From contig JACMLA010000531.1 of assembly GCA_014379815.1 (NCBI GenBank), forward strand, positions 1 to 15,521: DNA of 15,521 nucleotides, read 5' to 3'. Origin of the DNA: Bryobacteraceae bacterium. Lineage in GTDB: Bacteria; Acidobacteriota; Terriglobia; Bryobacterales; Bryobacteraceae. The notes beneath the pieces are model-generated. The model was given only the letters and a program-made list of their open reading frames with translations, searched no databases and was not told the DNA's origin. This document shows positions 6,335 through 13,954 of the stretch, piece after piece; the stretch's first letter is position 1, and each line of letters starts with the position of its first letter. The position numbers and the translations under genes were made by a program.

Positions 6335-8046
6335 AGCTGTCCGACAAAGTTGCCGCGATTTACGACCGCATCGACAGCGAGGGTCTCCGACCCGTCTGGA
6401 TCAGCGTTGTACCGCCGGATGAAGCACTCTCGCGGGCTCGCACTCTGGAGAGCAGTGAGGCTGTACAGAAGCTCCCGCTCTACGGGCAGACGTTCGCGGT
6501 AAAAGACAACATCGACGTTGCCGCAATGGAGACAACGGCCGGCTGCCCGGCATTCGCCTTTGAAGCGGAGACTACGGCGACTGCTGTTCAGAGACTGCTC
6601 GCAGCAGGCGCAATTCTCATCGGCAAGACCAACATGGATCAGTTTGCGACCGGACTCGTGGGCGTTCGATCGCCCTATGGCGCCTGCTCCAGCGTGTACG
6701 ATCCGGCATACATTTCCGGTGGCTCGAGCTCAGGCTCGGCCGTCGCTGTCGCGCAAGGGCTGGTGTCGTTTTCGCTGGGCACGGATACTGCCGGATCGGG
6801 CCGTGTGCCTGCGGCTTTTAACAACATGATTGGCCTGAAGCCGACTCGCGGTCTTGTCAGCACCGCGGGCGTGGTACCAGCTTGCCGGACGCTGGATTGT
6901 GTTTCGATTTTTGCAAAGTCGCCTGGCGAAGCCGGGAAGGTCTGGCAGGCGGCGAAAGGTTTCGATGCTACTGACCCGTACTCGCGCGTGCCGGGTGACG
7001 GTGCCGATGCAACACCGTGGGTTTCCGGAGAGACATTTCGATTTGGATGTCCGCCGCCGGAACAGCTCGAATTCTTCGGAGATCACGAGGCTCGCAGATT
7101 GTTCGAAGCGGCTGTCGAGAGAATGCATTTTCTGGGCGGCGAGGTTGTTTACATCGACTACACGCCCTTTCGCGCGGTGGCGGAATTGTTGTACTCAGGA
7201 CCGTGGGTCTCGGAAAGGCTTGCGGCAATAGAACCGTTTCTGCGGAAGCATGGCGATGCGATGCATCCGGTGGTGCGCTCCATTATTGCCGGGGGCGATA
7301 AGCATTCGGCAGTCGATACGTTTAGGGCACAGTACCGGCTGGAGGAGCTGCGGCGCTTGTGTGACCGCGAGTGGGCCCATATCGACGTGATGCTGCTTCC
7401 AACAACCGGGACGACCTACACGATCGCTCAGGTAGAGGCCGATCCGGTTCAGTTGAACACGAATCTTGGTTACTACACAAACTTTGTGAACTTGCTCGAT
7501 CTGGCTGCCGTCGCGGTGCCGGCGGGCTTCCGCCCAAGTGGGTTGCCCTTTGGAGTGTCTCTGATTGGCAAGGCCTTCAGCGATGAGGGTCTGCTGCGTC
7601 TTGCGGCCCGGTACACCGATGGTTCACGAGGCGAGGCAAAGGTAGCGCCGGGATGCGTGGAGGTTGCGGTCGTGGGTGCTCATCTGACGGGCCAGCCTTT
7701 GAATCGCGAACTCACGTCGCGGGGAGCGCGGCTGGTTCGAACCACAAAGACTGCTCCGGGGTACCGGTTGTTCGCTCTGCAGAATACGACACCTCCCAAG
7801 CCAGGTCTGGTACGCGAATCCGGGTTTGCCGGACAAGGTATCGAGGTCGAGATATGGTCGGTCCCGGTTGACGAATTTGGTAGTTTCGTCGCGGGTGTCC
7901 CTGCGCCACTTGGGATTGGAACTGCGCAACTCCAGGATGGCTCGCAAGTGAAGTGTTTCATCTGCGAGCCGTACTCGGTTGCGGGGTCCAAAGAGATCAC
8001 GGAATTTGGGGGCTGGCGCAAGTATCTGGGGTCACTGGCGCGCTAG
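6331..8046 (+). CDS. atzF: Allophanate hydrolase (amidase signature family)
   Basis: A 571-residue cytosolic enzyme that hydrolyses allophanate to ammonia and CO2, the last step of the pathway. The amidase-signature Ser-cisSer-Lys triad is visible: Lys58 in AVKDNID, Ser132 in GGSSSGS and nucleophile Ser156 in DTAGSGRVP. Their spacing (74 and 24 residues) equals that of Lys91/Ser165/Ser189 in Pseudomonas AtzF as I remember it. A C-terminal domain (about 445-571; GAHLTGQPLN, GYRLFALQ, KCFICEPY) is the allophanate-hydrolase-specific part that splits N-carboxycarbamate in AtzF homologues. The start chosen is ATG 6331, which overlaps the carboxylase stop as ATGA. A longer reading from 6262 would overlap the carboxylase biotin domain and is unlikely. 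It is slightly short for the family (about 600), mainly at the N-terminus. It is the last gene of the operon; I see no clear terminator behind it. Confidence 0.95.
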   Translation: MKLSDKVAAIYDRIDSEGLRPVWISVVPPDEALSRARTLESSEAVQKLPLYGQTFAVKDNIDVAAMETTAGCPAFAFEAETTATAVQRLLAAGAILIGKTNMDQFATGLVGVRSPYGACSSVYDPAYISGGSSSGSAVAVAQGLVSFSLGTDTAGSGRVPAAFNNMIGLKPTRGLVSTAGVVPACRTLDCVSIFAKSPGEAGKVWQAAKGFDATDPYSRVPGDGADATPWVSGETFRFGCPPPEQLEFFGDHEARRLFEAAVERMHFLGGEVVYIDYTPFRAVAELLYSGPWVSERLAAIEPFLRKHGDAMHPVVRSIIAGGDKHSAVDTFRAQYRLEELRRLCDREWAHIDVMLLPTTGTTYTIAQVEADPVQLNTNLGYYTNFVNLLDLAAVAVPAGFRPSGLPFGVSLIGKAFSDEGLLRLAARYTDGSRGEAKVAPGCVEVAVVGAHLTGQPLNRELTSRGARLVRTTKTAPGYRLFALQNTTPPKPGLVRESGFAGQGIEVEIWSVPVDEFGSFVAGVPAPLGIGTAQLQDGSQVKCFICEPYSVAGSKEITEFGGWRKYLGSLAR

Positions 8047-8118
8047 CGTTCGGATTCCCCTCGGGCCCGCGCCCTATCCCCAGGCTGCTCTGAAAAGTGC
8101 GGTCCGCGTCGACAAGCC

Positions 8119-8655
8119 CTATGGCAGGGGCGTGGTGTGCCCTACAACCGTCACACTCACAGGCATTATGGAACCCATGGCCTCGCCTTCACAGGTCAGC
8201 CGGAACGTGGTGCGCATAGTCCCAACAACATTGTCGTAGTGAATCAAAGTCCCGGAATCCCGGACGTGCCACACTCGACTGCCATCATGGTTCGTGTACT
8301 CCGGCGCGGCCAGGTGCACACGAGTACGCGTTTCAAGAAATTGAGTGTTCGGGATCTTCGGCCTGTCTGACTCGATGTAGCAGGCGTGAATCTGGGTGTA
8401 GATGCTGACCGCAGGTCCCACCTTGACGCTGACGCGTTTGAGGGTGAGCCGCTGGCCGGGCGGAGGTACCGGCAGGTCCATGAAGACAGCCGAGGAGCCG
8501 GGAATATTGGAAGCTTTGGTGAGTGTCGCCTGGAACACCTCCCCGGTTTCCTGTGCGTTAACGGGAACGGGCACGCACGAAAAAAGTGCGAAGAGCATGG
8601 CAACACCCGCGAGCAGCGTGCGAGGGCCTTTATTTGTAATGTGTGTATGAGACAT
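8119..8655 (-). CDS. Small exported protein of unknown function
   Basis: A 178-residue protein I do not recognise. ATG at 8655 has AGGAG about 8 bases upstream. The N-terminus is a clear signal peptide: basic residues Lys9 and Arg12, a hydrophobic core at 13-26 and a likely cleavage after VNA (34). LFSC at 24-27 could instead be a poor lipobox, making a lipoprotein. The mature part (about 144 residues) looks beta-rich, with Cys92 and Cys155 as the only cysteines, able to form one disulfide. It ends in a run of alternating hydrophobic residues (VSVTVVG). It lies tail to tail with the allophanate hydrolase gene, 72 bases apart, and head to head with the prepilin-like gene. That spacing suggests independent regulation. 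No function can be given. Confidence 0.72.
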   Translation of the reverse strand: MSHTHITNKGPRTLLAGVAMLFALFSCVPVPVNAQETGEVFQATLTKASNIPGSSAVFMDLPVPPPGQRLTLKRVSVKVGPAVSIYTQIHACYIESDRPKIPNTQFLETRTRVHLAAPEYTNHDGSRVWHVRDSGTLIHYDNVVGTMRTTFRLTCEGEAMGSIMPVSVTVVGHTTPLP

Positions 8656-8687
8656 AAGAGTTTCTCCTGAACCGGCGGACTCGGTTG

Positions 8688-8717
8688 GTATTACCGTCGT
8701 CGCGTTGCCGTGTTCAA
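8688..8717 (-). promoter_or_regulatory. Candidate promoter of the small exported protein
   Basis: On the minus strand TTGAAC (8717-8712; 4 of 6 to the -35 consensus) is followed after 18 bases by TAATAC (8693-8688; 3 of 6 to the -10). Transcription would start about 25 bases before the ATG at 8655. The match is modest. The rest of the 268-base divergent spacer shows only a 6-bp repeat, ACCGAA (8810-8815) with TTCGGT (8831-8836). Confidence 0.25.
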
Positions 8718-8923
8718 CCTGTCAGGGTGCGATTTGAAACCAAAGTCGATCATCACTTCCAACTTTTTTCCAGAGCTTGGGTAGTTTTGCTCAATCACGG
8801 TTAACGCAAACCGAAAGTTCTTTTTTGTGGTTCGGTCGTGATCGATTTCGGTCGCGATTCTCACCCTTGGTAAATGAGCTCGCCTGAACGGGAGCCGGCC
8901 GTAACCATAAAGGACGACATACA

Positions 8924-9985
8924 ATGACAAACTTTACTTCTAAAAACAAAGGAAACCAGCAAGGGTTCACACTGATTGAACTACTGGTGGTGATATCAAC
9001 AACTGCAATTCTCATTGGGCTGCTACTGCCGGCAGTCCAAGCCGCCAGAGAGGCGGCCGCGCGGTCAAAGTGCGCGAACAACCTGAAACAGATCGGGCTG
9101 GCTGTTCACAATTTCGAGACCACGCAGCGCCGGCTCCCACTCACCGCGCCGGAGCTGTTGAAAGTGTCGACACTTCCGGAGAGCGGCGAGTTCGACGGAT
9201 TCAAGCTGTGTGCATTCGAGCGAGGTGTGTCGCGGATCTCGTTCGTACTGAATCCGAAGCCAGGCATCACGGGGAGTGAAACGGCTCACGTGGTCATCGG
9301 GACAGGTGGGCTCATGAACGTGCAGTGGAAAGCAACACCGGGTGCAGCCGAAGGACGCGCGCAGATGTTCGTCACACTGAGAGGTGCCGTTGCCACAACC
9401 ATAGTGGACCTTCTCGTATCTCCGGCATCGGCCGAAGATCGAGACTCACTGGCCCGTAACGTGGCAGCGGCTGTCGGCCGTCCCACTGCCCTTTACGACG
9501 CGTTCAACGCGTGGAAAGGAGTGGATGGGAAGGTGGCGCTCCGGTCCTTCCATCCTGGCGGGGTAAACGCTCTGCTGGGGGACGGATCCGTAAGGTTCAT
9601 CAGGGATTCGATCAGCTATAACGTATGGAACGCCATGCAGGTTGGAGTATACGGCGAGAAATGGGAAACGGTACCGGGCATTGAACTGTCTGCCGTCAAT
9701 CTGAAGGCGCCGGGTACTCAGGCTCCCATGGGCATCGAGCTGCAGGAAGTACTCGTCAGCTCGTACAGCGTGGGAGGGCACGGTGGTGAGTTGCGGCGGC
9801 TGCTCGCGGAAATCAAGGCGGCTTCCGACCGGGGCGACCAGGCGGCTGTCAGGGCGAAGGTGGTCGAATTTCAGACACGGGTGAAGCAGTTTGAGCTGGC
9901 TCCGCTGCCTTTGGTCAGTCCTCTCGGATCGCAGACTCTTCGCGGGATTGCGAACGTGTATCAGTACATTGACGCAGGGCATTGA
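8924..9985 (+). CDS. Prepilin-like protein with H-X9-DG motif (DUF1559-related)
   Basis: A 353-residue protein with a type IV prepilin N-terminus: a short hydrophilic leader, then the [11 protein letters not shown] block, with prepilin-peptidase cleavage expected after Gly14 and Glu19 as the +5 glutamate. The hydrophobic helix spans about 15-35 and would anchor the protein in the inner membrane or a pseudopilus. [26 protein letters not shown] (split over 33-58) is typical of DUF1559 proteins of Planctomycetes, Verrucomicrobia and some Acidobacteria. The H-X9-DG motif is His210, then nine residues, then Asp220-Gly221. In most members that motif is near the C-terminus; here about 130 residues follow, including a charged helical stretch at 286-324. 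AAGGA at 8910-8914 sits 9 bases before ATG 8924. No pilus assembly genes are nearby, so its partner machinery is elsewhere. Role unknown. Confidence 0.85.
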   Translation: MTNFTSKNKGNQQGFTLIELLVVISTTAILIGLLLPAVQAAREAAARSKCANNLKQIGLAVHNFETTQRRLPLTAPELLKVSTLPESGEFDGFKLCAFERGVSRISFVLNPKPGITGSETAHVVIGTGGLMNVQWKATPGAAEGRAQMFVTLRGAVATTIVDLLVSPASAEDRDSLARNVAAAVGRPTALYDAFNAWKGVDGKVALRSFHPGGVNALLGDGSVRFIRDSISYNVWNAMQVGVYGEKWETVPGIELSAVNLKAPGTQAPMGIELQEVLVSSYSVGGHGGELRRLLAEIKAASDRGDQAAVRAKVVEFQTRVKQFELAPLPLVSPLGSQTLRGIANVYQYIDAGH

Positions 9986-10018
9986 CCCAGGACTTCAGAG
10001 CCTGGTCTAACGGACCCG

Positions 10019-10054
10019 GCAGGAAGGGTCGCACGCCGTGTGCGGCCCTCCTGC
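10019..10054 (+). terminator. Strong GC-rich stem-loop, terminator-like
   Basis: GCAGGA-a-GGGTCGCAC (10019-10034) pairs with GTGCGGCCCTCCTGC (10040-10054), leaving loop GCCGT. The stem is about 15 bp with one bulged A and one T-G wobble. It lies 34 bases after the prepilin-like stop codon, which suits a transcription terminator. No T-run follows on either strand, so it could also be an mRNA-stabilising or regulatory structure. It ends 17 bases before the TATAAT box of the next operon. Confidence 0.55.
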
Positions 10055-10070
10055 TATAGCTGACAGGCGG

Positions 10071-10076
10071 TATAAT
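10071..10076 (+). promoter_or_regulatory. Perfect TATAAT -10 box upstream of the sigma factor operon
   Basis: TATAAT at 10071-10076 matches the -10 consensus exactly. The region 17 bases upstream falls inside the GC-rich stem-loop and shows no good -35, so an activator may be needed. The start of transcription would be near 10083, about 12 bases before ATG 10095, a very short leader. That agrees with the lack of a clear ribosome site before the sigma gene. Confidence 0.45.
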
Positions 10077-10094
10077 TCACCACATTCAGAATCG

Positions 10095-10664
10095 ATGAAC
10101 ACGGAAACAGGAATCACGCAACTGCTCATGGAGTGGAAGGCCGGCAGCGAAAGCGCCAGAGACGATCTCATTCCGCTGGTGTATGAGGAGCTGCGCCGCA
10201 TTGCTGCACGATACCTCCGGAACGAGCATGATGCGCAAACGCTTCAGCCCACCGCCCTGGTGCACGAAGCCTATATGCGCCTCGTCCAGCAGCAGCTCCC
10301 GGACTGGGAAAGCCGGGCACACTTTGTAGGAGTTGCCGCGTTTCTCATGCGCCAGTTGCTGGTGGACCACGCAAGGCGCTCGAATACGCAGAAGCGCGGA
10401 GCGGGCCGGCAGAATGTCTCTCTGAATGAAGCGCTCTCGTTTGCGGCCGAGTCCAGCGGAGTCATCCTGGATCTCGATGCCGCGATGCAGGCGCTGGCTC
10501 AATTCGACGAGCGGAAAAGCAAGATCATCGAGCTTCGATTCTTCGGCGGTCTGACGGTTTCTGAGGTCGCCGACGCACTGAAGCTCTCGGTCGCTACCGT
10601 AGGCCGGGAACAGCGGCTGGCCGAGGCCTGGCTTTGCCGCGAGTTGACCAGTGAGCAACAATGA
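10095..10664 (+). CDS. ECF-type RNA polymerase sigma factor
   Basis: A 189-residue cytosolic regulator that directs RNA polymerase to its own promoter set. Region 2 lies about 25-92 (YEELRRIAARYL, LQPTALVHEAYMRLV at 50-64, HFVGVAAFLMRQLLVDHAR), region 4 about 128-186 (KSKIIELRFFGGLTVSEVADAL, then SVATVGREQRLAEAWL). The LQPTALVHEAY block marks the subclass often encoded next to Ser/Thr kinases in Acidobacteria and Planctomycetes. The start chosen is ATG 10095; a GTG-type start further up (10038) would place the stem-loop and TATAAT box inside the gene. The stop overlaps the kinase start as ATGA. No anti-sigma factor is encoded nearby, so the kinase may control it, for example by phosphorylation. 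That control is inference. Confidence 0.92.
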   Translation: MNTETGITQLLMEWKAGSESARDDLIPLVYEELRRIAARYLRNEHDAQTLQPTALVHEAYMRLVQQQLPDWESRAHFVGVAAFLMRQLLVDHARRSNTQKRGAGRQNVSLNEALSFAAESSGVILDLDAAMQALAQFDERKSKIIELRFFGGLTVSEVADALKLSVATVGREQRLAEAWLCRELTSEQQ

Positions 10665-13444
10665 CGCCGGACCACTGGAGGACGGTCGGCGAGTTGTTCC
10701 ACACCGCACTGGATCAGCCGGTGGAGCGACGAAAGCAGTGGGTTGAGGGTGCATGCGCCAGCGATCCGGAACTGCGAGCCGAGGTGCTCTCCTTGCTGGG
10801 CAGCGACGCGGTCGCGGGCGGGGGATTTATCGAACGCAAGGTGAAGCCGGCGATGGTCTCCATGCTGGAAGCCGATGGCCGGCCGCCGATACCAGCCCGT
10901 GCGGGCCCATACCGGCTGGTCCGCGAACTGGGGCGGGGAGGCATGGGCACGGTCTATCTCGCCGAAAGGGACGACGACGAGTACCAGTCCAATGTCGCCA
11001 TCAAGCTCGTCCGGCGCGGCATGGACACGGACCTCATCCTGAGTCGCTTCTATCGTGAACGTCAGACCCTCGCCCTGCTCCAGCATCCTAATATTGCGCG
11101 GCTCCTGGACGGCGGGACCACTCCCGAGGGTTTCCCTTACATCGTGATGGAGTTCGTCGAAGGCGAACGAATTACCACCTGGTGTCGCAGCCAAAATCTG
11201 AGTGTCGCCCGCACGGTGTCGCTATTCGTCGATGTCTGCAAGGCGGTCAGCTACGCTCACCGGCACCTTGTCGTGCATCGTGACATCAAGCCTGGAAACA
11301 TCCTGGTCGACAAGAACGGCGACGTGAAGCTCCTCGACTTTGGTATCTGCAAGCTGCTGCAGGTGCAGACGGCCGGAACCGATGAGACCGCCGATGTGGG
11401 TCTGATCGCCCTCACGCCAGATTACGCGAGCCCCGAACAGATCCGCGGAGATCCCATCACTGTCGCTTCCGATGTCTATTCGCTGGGGGCAGTGCTGTAT
11501 GAACTTTTGACGGGTGTGAAGCCGCACAAAATCGACGATCCTTCACTTCGCGGGATGGAAAGAGCAATCTGCGAGAGCGAGGTTCTCCGCGCCAGCCTGG
11601 CCTGCACAGACCGTTCGATCGCCCGTCAGCTGAAGGGCGATCTCGACAACATTCTCGCCACGGCACTCAACAAAGATCCCCGGCGGCGGTATGAGTCAGT
11701 GGATCAGTTCTCAGAAGACCTGCGTCGGCATCTGCAATACGAGCCGGTGATGGCACGGCGTGACAGCGCGTTGTACCGGCTGGGCAAGTTTGTACGTCGC
11801 AGACAAGCCTCCGTGCTTGCTGGCGCGGCAATCCTCATCGCGCTGTCGGCGGGCATGGTTGCCTCCCTGCGCTCCGCGCAAATCGCCACTGAGAACCTGC
11901 GGCTGGTAAGGCAACTCGCCAACACGTTTCTCTTCGATGTTCACGACGCAGTTAAGAATCTTCCTGGCGCTATACCAGCTCGTCAACTCATCCTGCAGAC
12001 AGGGCTGCAGTATCTCGAGCGACTGTCCGGACGGGCCGGGGATGACGCGGATTTCCAGCAGGAAGTTGCAGCGGCTTATCGCCGCATAGGCGATCTGCAG
12101 GGCGACGTCATGAACGCCAATCTGGGGAACATGAAAGAAGCCATCGCGAGCTACGGCAAGGCTCTCGAGCTTCTCGATTCATCATTGAGGAAGGCACCCG
12201 ACCATCGTACGGCGACCATGGAGCAAATCCTTCTGTATCGCCGCCTCGGGAATCTTCACGAGTATAGGCGTGATCAGCAGCAGGCGCTGTCGAGCTTTCA
12301 TAAGGCCGAGAGCATTGCAAACGCGTACCTGACCCGGTGGCCCGATGATCCGCAGGCAAGCCTTCACCTTGCCGACGTACAGATTGCTACTTCCAATGCG
12401 CTCCGGCGCGACTCGCGGTGGGCTGACGCCCGCAAGGGATATATCCGGGCAATTGAACTACTGGAGAAACTGGATGCCGCCCGTCCGGGTGACTGGCATA
12501 CACGCATGTCCCTTGCCTCGGCACTTGCAGGCGACGGCATCTGCGTTGGCAGACTTGGCAGTCTGCGGGATTCGCTCGCGACGATCCGCAGGGCAGCACA
12601 GGTTCGCGAGGAGTTGCTTGCACGCGAACCGGCCAACGTAGTCACACAACGCGATCTCATGTTTGTGTATTCCCACATTGGCGACGTCCTTGGGAACCCG
12701 AATCTGCCGAATCTTGGAGATACCGCAGGATCCCTTCAGGCGTTCGAAAAGGTGGTCGACATAGCGCAGCGAATCCACAACGCCGATGCCGCGGATCTGC
12801 GCAGCCGGAGCGATTACGCCATCGCGCTGTCGCGTATGGCTGTGGTGCTTCCTCCCAAAGATAACGGCACGCGCGTTCGACTGCTTCGCCAGGCGCTCGA
12901 TCTGCAAAATGAAGTCGCCAGTACCAACCCGGAAGATATGTCGAACCGGTCTGACATGGCATCAAATCACAACTTCCTCGGCGATGCGCTACTCAATGGC
13001 GGGGATACGCAGCGTGCCGCACAAGTATGGGGTGAGGGTATCAGCATCGCTGAGTCCGTCAGGGACGCAGCATCACCGGTGCTGGTTCGTGCCACCCTGC
13101 TGATGTACCGAAAGCTGGGGGAAGTCATGGCTCGGACCGGCTCCCGTGCCACTGCTGTGGGCTTGAGCGAGAGAGCAGCGCGTCTGGTGAACGGGCCCGT
13201 ACTGACGGGTTTCCCTCCCGCATCAAGACAAGTGCTGTCGGCGCTCGGCACCACGGCAAGGGGACACATCTACGCCGAGCTCAGCAGGTCGTTGCAACGC
13301 CGGACATCAGACATCGGGGAAGCCCGGGGAAGTCTTCAAAGCGGGATCGTGCTGTACCGCGGGCTGGCCGGACAACCCGTATTTACTTCGAACGTGCAGC
13401 TGGAACTCAAAGCTGCAGAAAGCGAACTGGAGCGATTGCGATGA
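10661..13444 (+). CDS. Membrane Ser/Thr protein kinase with C-terminal TPR region
   Basis: A 927-residue kinase. An N-terminal helical segment (about 1-60, with WVEGACASDPELRAEVLSLL) is typical of kinases paired with this sigma class. The kinase domain spans about 84-358: glycine loop GRGGMG (91-96), ATP-binding Lys115, catalytic HRDIKPGN (206-213; base Asp208), metal-binding DFG (226-228), SPE (257-259) and SDVYSLG (270-276). All key residues are present, so it should be active. One membrane helix is predicted at about 384-401, putting the kinase inside the cell and the C-terminal 520 residues outside. That part is helical and repeat-like (for example AYRRIGDLQ 472-480, AIASYGKALELL 494-505), consistent with TPRs that bind a partner or sense a signal. 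The TPR boundaries are by eye. It overlaps both neighbours by ATGA. Likely partners are the upstream sigma factor and downstream globin. Confidence 0.94.
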   Translation: MTPDHWRTVGELFHTALDQPVERRKQWVEGACASDPELRAEVLSLLGSDAVAGGGFIERKVKPAMVSMLEADGRPPIPARAGPYRLVRELGRGGMGTVYLAERDDDEYQSNVAIKLVRRGMDTDLILSRFYRERQTLALLQHPNIARLLDGGTTPEGFPYIVMEFVEGERITTWCRSQNLSVARTVSLFVDVCKAVSYAHRHLVVHRDIKPGNILVDKNGDVKLLDFGICKLLQVQTAGTDETADVGLIALTPDYASPEQIRGDPITVASDVYSLGAVLYELLTGVKPHKIDDPSLRGMERAICESEVLRASLACTDRSIARQLKGDLDNILATALNKDPRRRYESVDQFSEDLRRHLQYEPVMARRDSALYRLGKFVRRRQASVLAGAAILIALSAGMVASLRSAQIATENLRLVRQLANTFLFDVHDAVKNLPGAIPARQLILQTGLQYLERLSGRAGDDADFQQEVAAAYRRIGDLQGDVMNANLGNMKEAIASYGKALELLDSSLRKAPDHRTATMEQILLYRRLGNLHEYRRDQQQALSSFHKAESIANAYLTRWPDDPQASLHLADVQIATSNALRRDSRWADARKGYIRAIELLEKLDAARPGDWHTRMSLASALAGDGICVGRLGSLRDSLATIRRAAQVREELLAREPANVVTQRDLMFVYSHIGDVLGNPNLPNLGDTAGSLQAFEKVVDIAQRIHNADAADLRSRSDYAIALSRMAVVLPPKDNGTRVRLLRQALDLQNEVASTNPEDMSNRSDMASNHNFLGDALLNGGDTQRAAQVWGEGISIAESVRDAASPVLVRATLLMYRKLGEVMARTGSRATAVGLSERAARLVNGPVLTGFPPASRQVLSALGTTARGHIYAELSRSLQRRTSDIGEARGSLQSGIVLYRGLAGQPVFTSNVQLELKAAESELERLR

Positions 13445-13905
13445 CTACACGCGACAAGCAGTTGGTAAGGGACAGCCTTCGTGCTCTGGGCGAGGACGCG
13501 GGTCCTCTGTCACTGCTGTTCTACGGCAGGCTGTTCGAACTCGACCCCTCGATTCGGGCGATGTTCCACGGCGACATCGGCAGGCAGGGGATCAAGCTTA
13601 TGTCAACGCTCAGCCTGGCGGTGGACAGCCTCGACCGTTTTGACGAGCTGACGCCAACGTTACATGCGATGGGTCAGCGCCACACCGCCTACGGTGTCGC
13701 TCCCGGCCAATACCTACTGGTGGAGCAGGCGTTGCTTTGGGCTTTGGGGCAAGCTCTCGCATTCCCTGCCGGTTCCGAGGTGCTCGCGGCATGGCAGGCG
13801 CTGATTCGTGAGATCAGTGCAGCGATGCTGGACGGCGCCGCGATGCTCGGGACAGCGGTTTCGCAAAGCCAGCAGCAGCACCCGGTCTCCGGAAAGATAC
13901 AGTAA
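13441..13905 (+). CDS. Single-domain haem globin (flavohaemoglobin/Vitreoscilla type)
   Basis: A 154-residue cytosolic globin that should bind haem and hence O2 or NO. Conserved positions match the bacterial myoglobin-like family: Tyr28 (B10, in LFYGRLFELDP), Phe42 (CD1, in AMFHGD), Gln49 (likely E7) and His81 (F8 proximal ligand, in GQRHTAYGV). Tyr-B10 with Gln-E7 is the usual ligand-stabilising pair. No reductase domain follows, so it is not a full flavohaemoglobin, which would have about 400 residues. Roles known for such globins are NO detoxification, O2 delivery and gas sensing. Its start overlaps the kinase stop as ATGA, tying it to the sigma factor-kinase operon. This favours a sensor or protective role in that circuit, though this is inference. 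The start is fixed by the overlap, and a tail from 140 (SQSQQQHPV) is polar and probably disordered. Confidence 0.9.
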   Translation: MTTRDKQLVRDSLRALGEDAGPLSLLFYGRLFELDPSIRAMFHGDIGRQGIKLMSTLSLAVDSLDRFDELTPTLHAMGQRHTAYGVAPGQYLLVEQALLWALGQALAFPAGSEVLAAWQALIREISAAMLDGAAMLGTAVSQSQQQHPVSGKIQ

Positions 13906-13931
13906 AGGCGATTCGTACATGAGTGCCGAAA

Positions 13932-13947
13932 CGGGCAGTTCGGCCCG
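13932..13947. terminator. Small hairpin between convergent genes
   Basis: CGGGC (13932-13936) pairs with GCCCG (13943-13947) around loop AGTTCG. It lies in the 49-base gap between the globin stop and the dnaE stop, where a two-way terminator would be expected. The stem is only 5 bp and no T-run follows, so the call is weak. Confidence 0.3.
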
Positions 13948-13954
13948 CCTGATC

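Noticed and set aside
5496..6347. A 283-codon antisense frame over the end of the carboxylase gene.
   Set aside because: It is rich in Pro, Arg and Ser with no motif, as expected for a shadow of the real gene.
8047..8118. Possible terminator between the allophanate hydrolase and the exported protein.
   Set aside because: Only a 4-bp GGGC/GCCC stem and a very short GCGG/CCGC repeat are visible, with no T-run; too weak to call.
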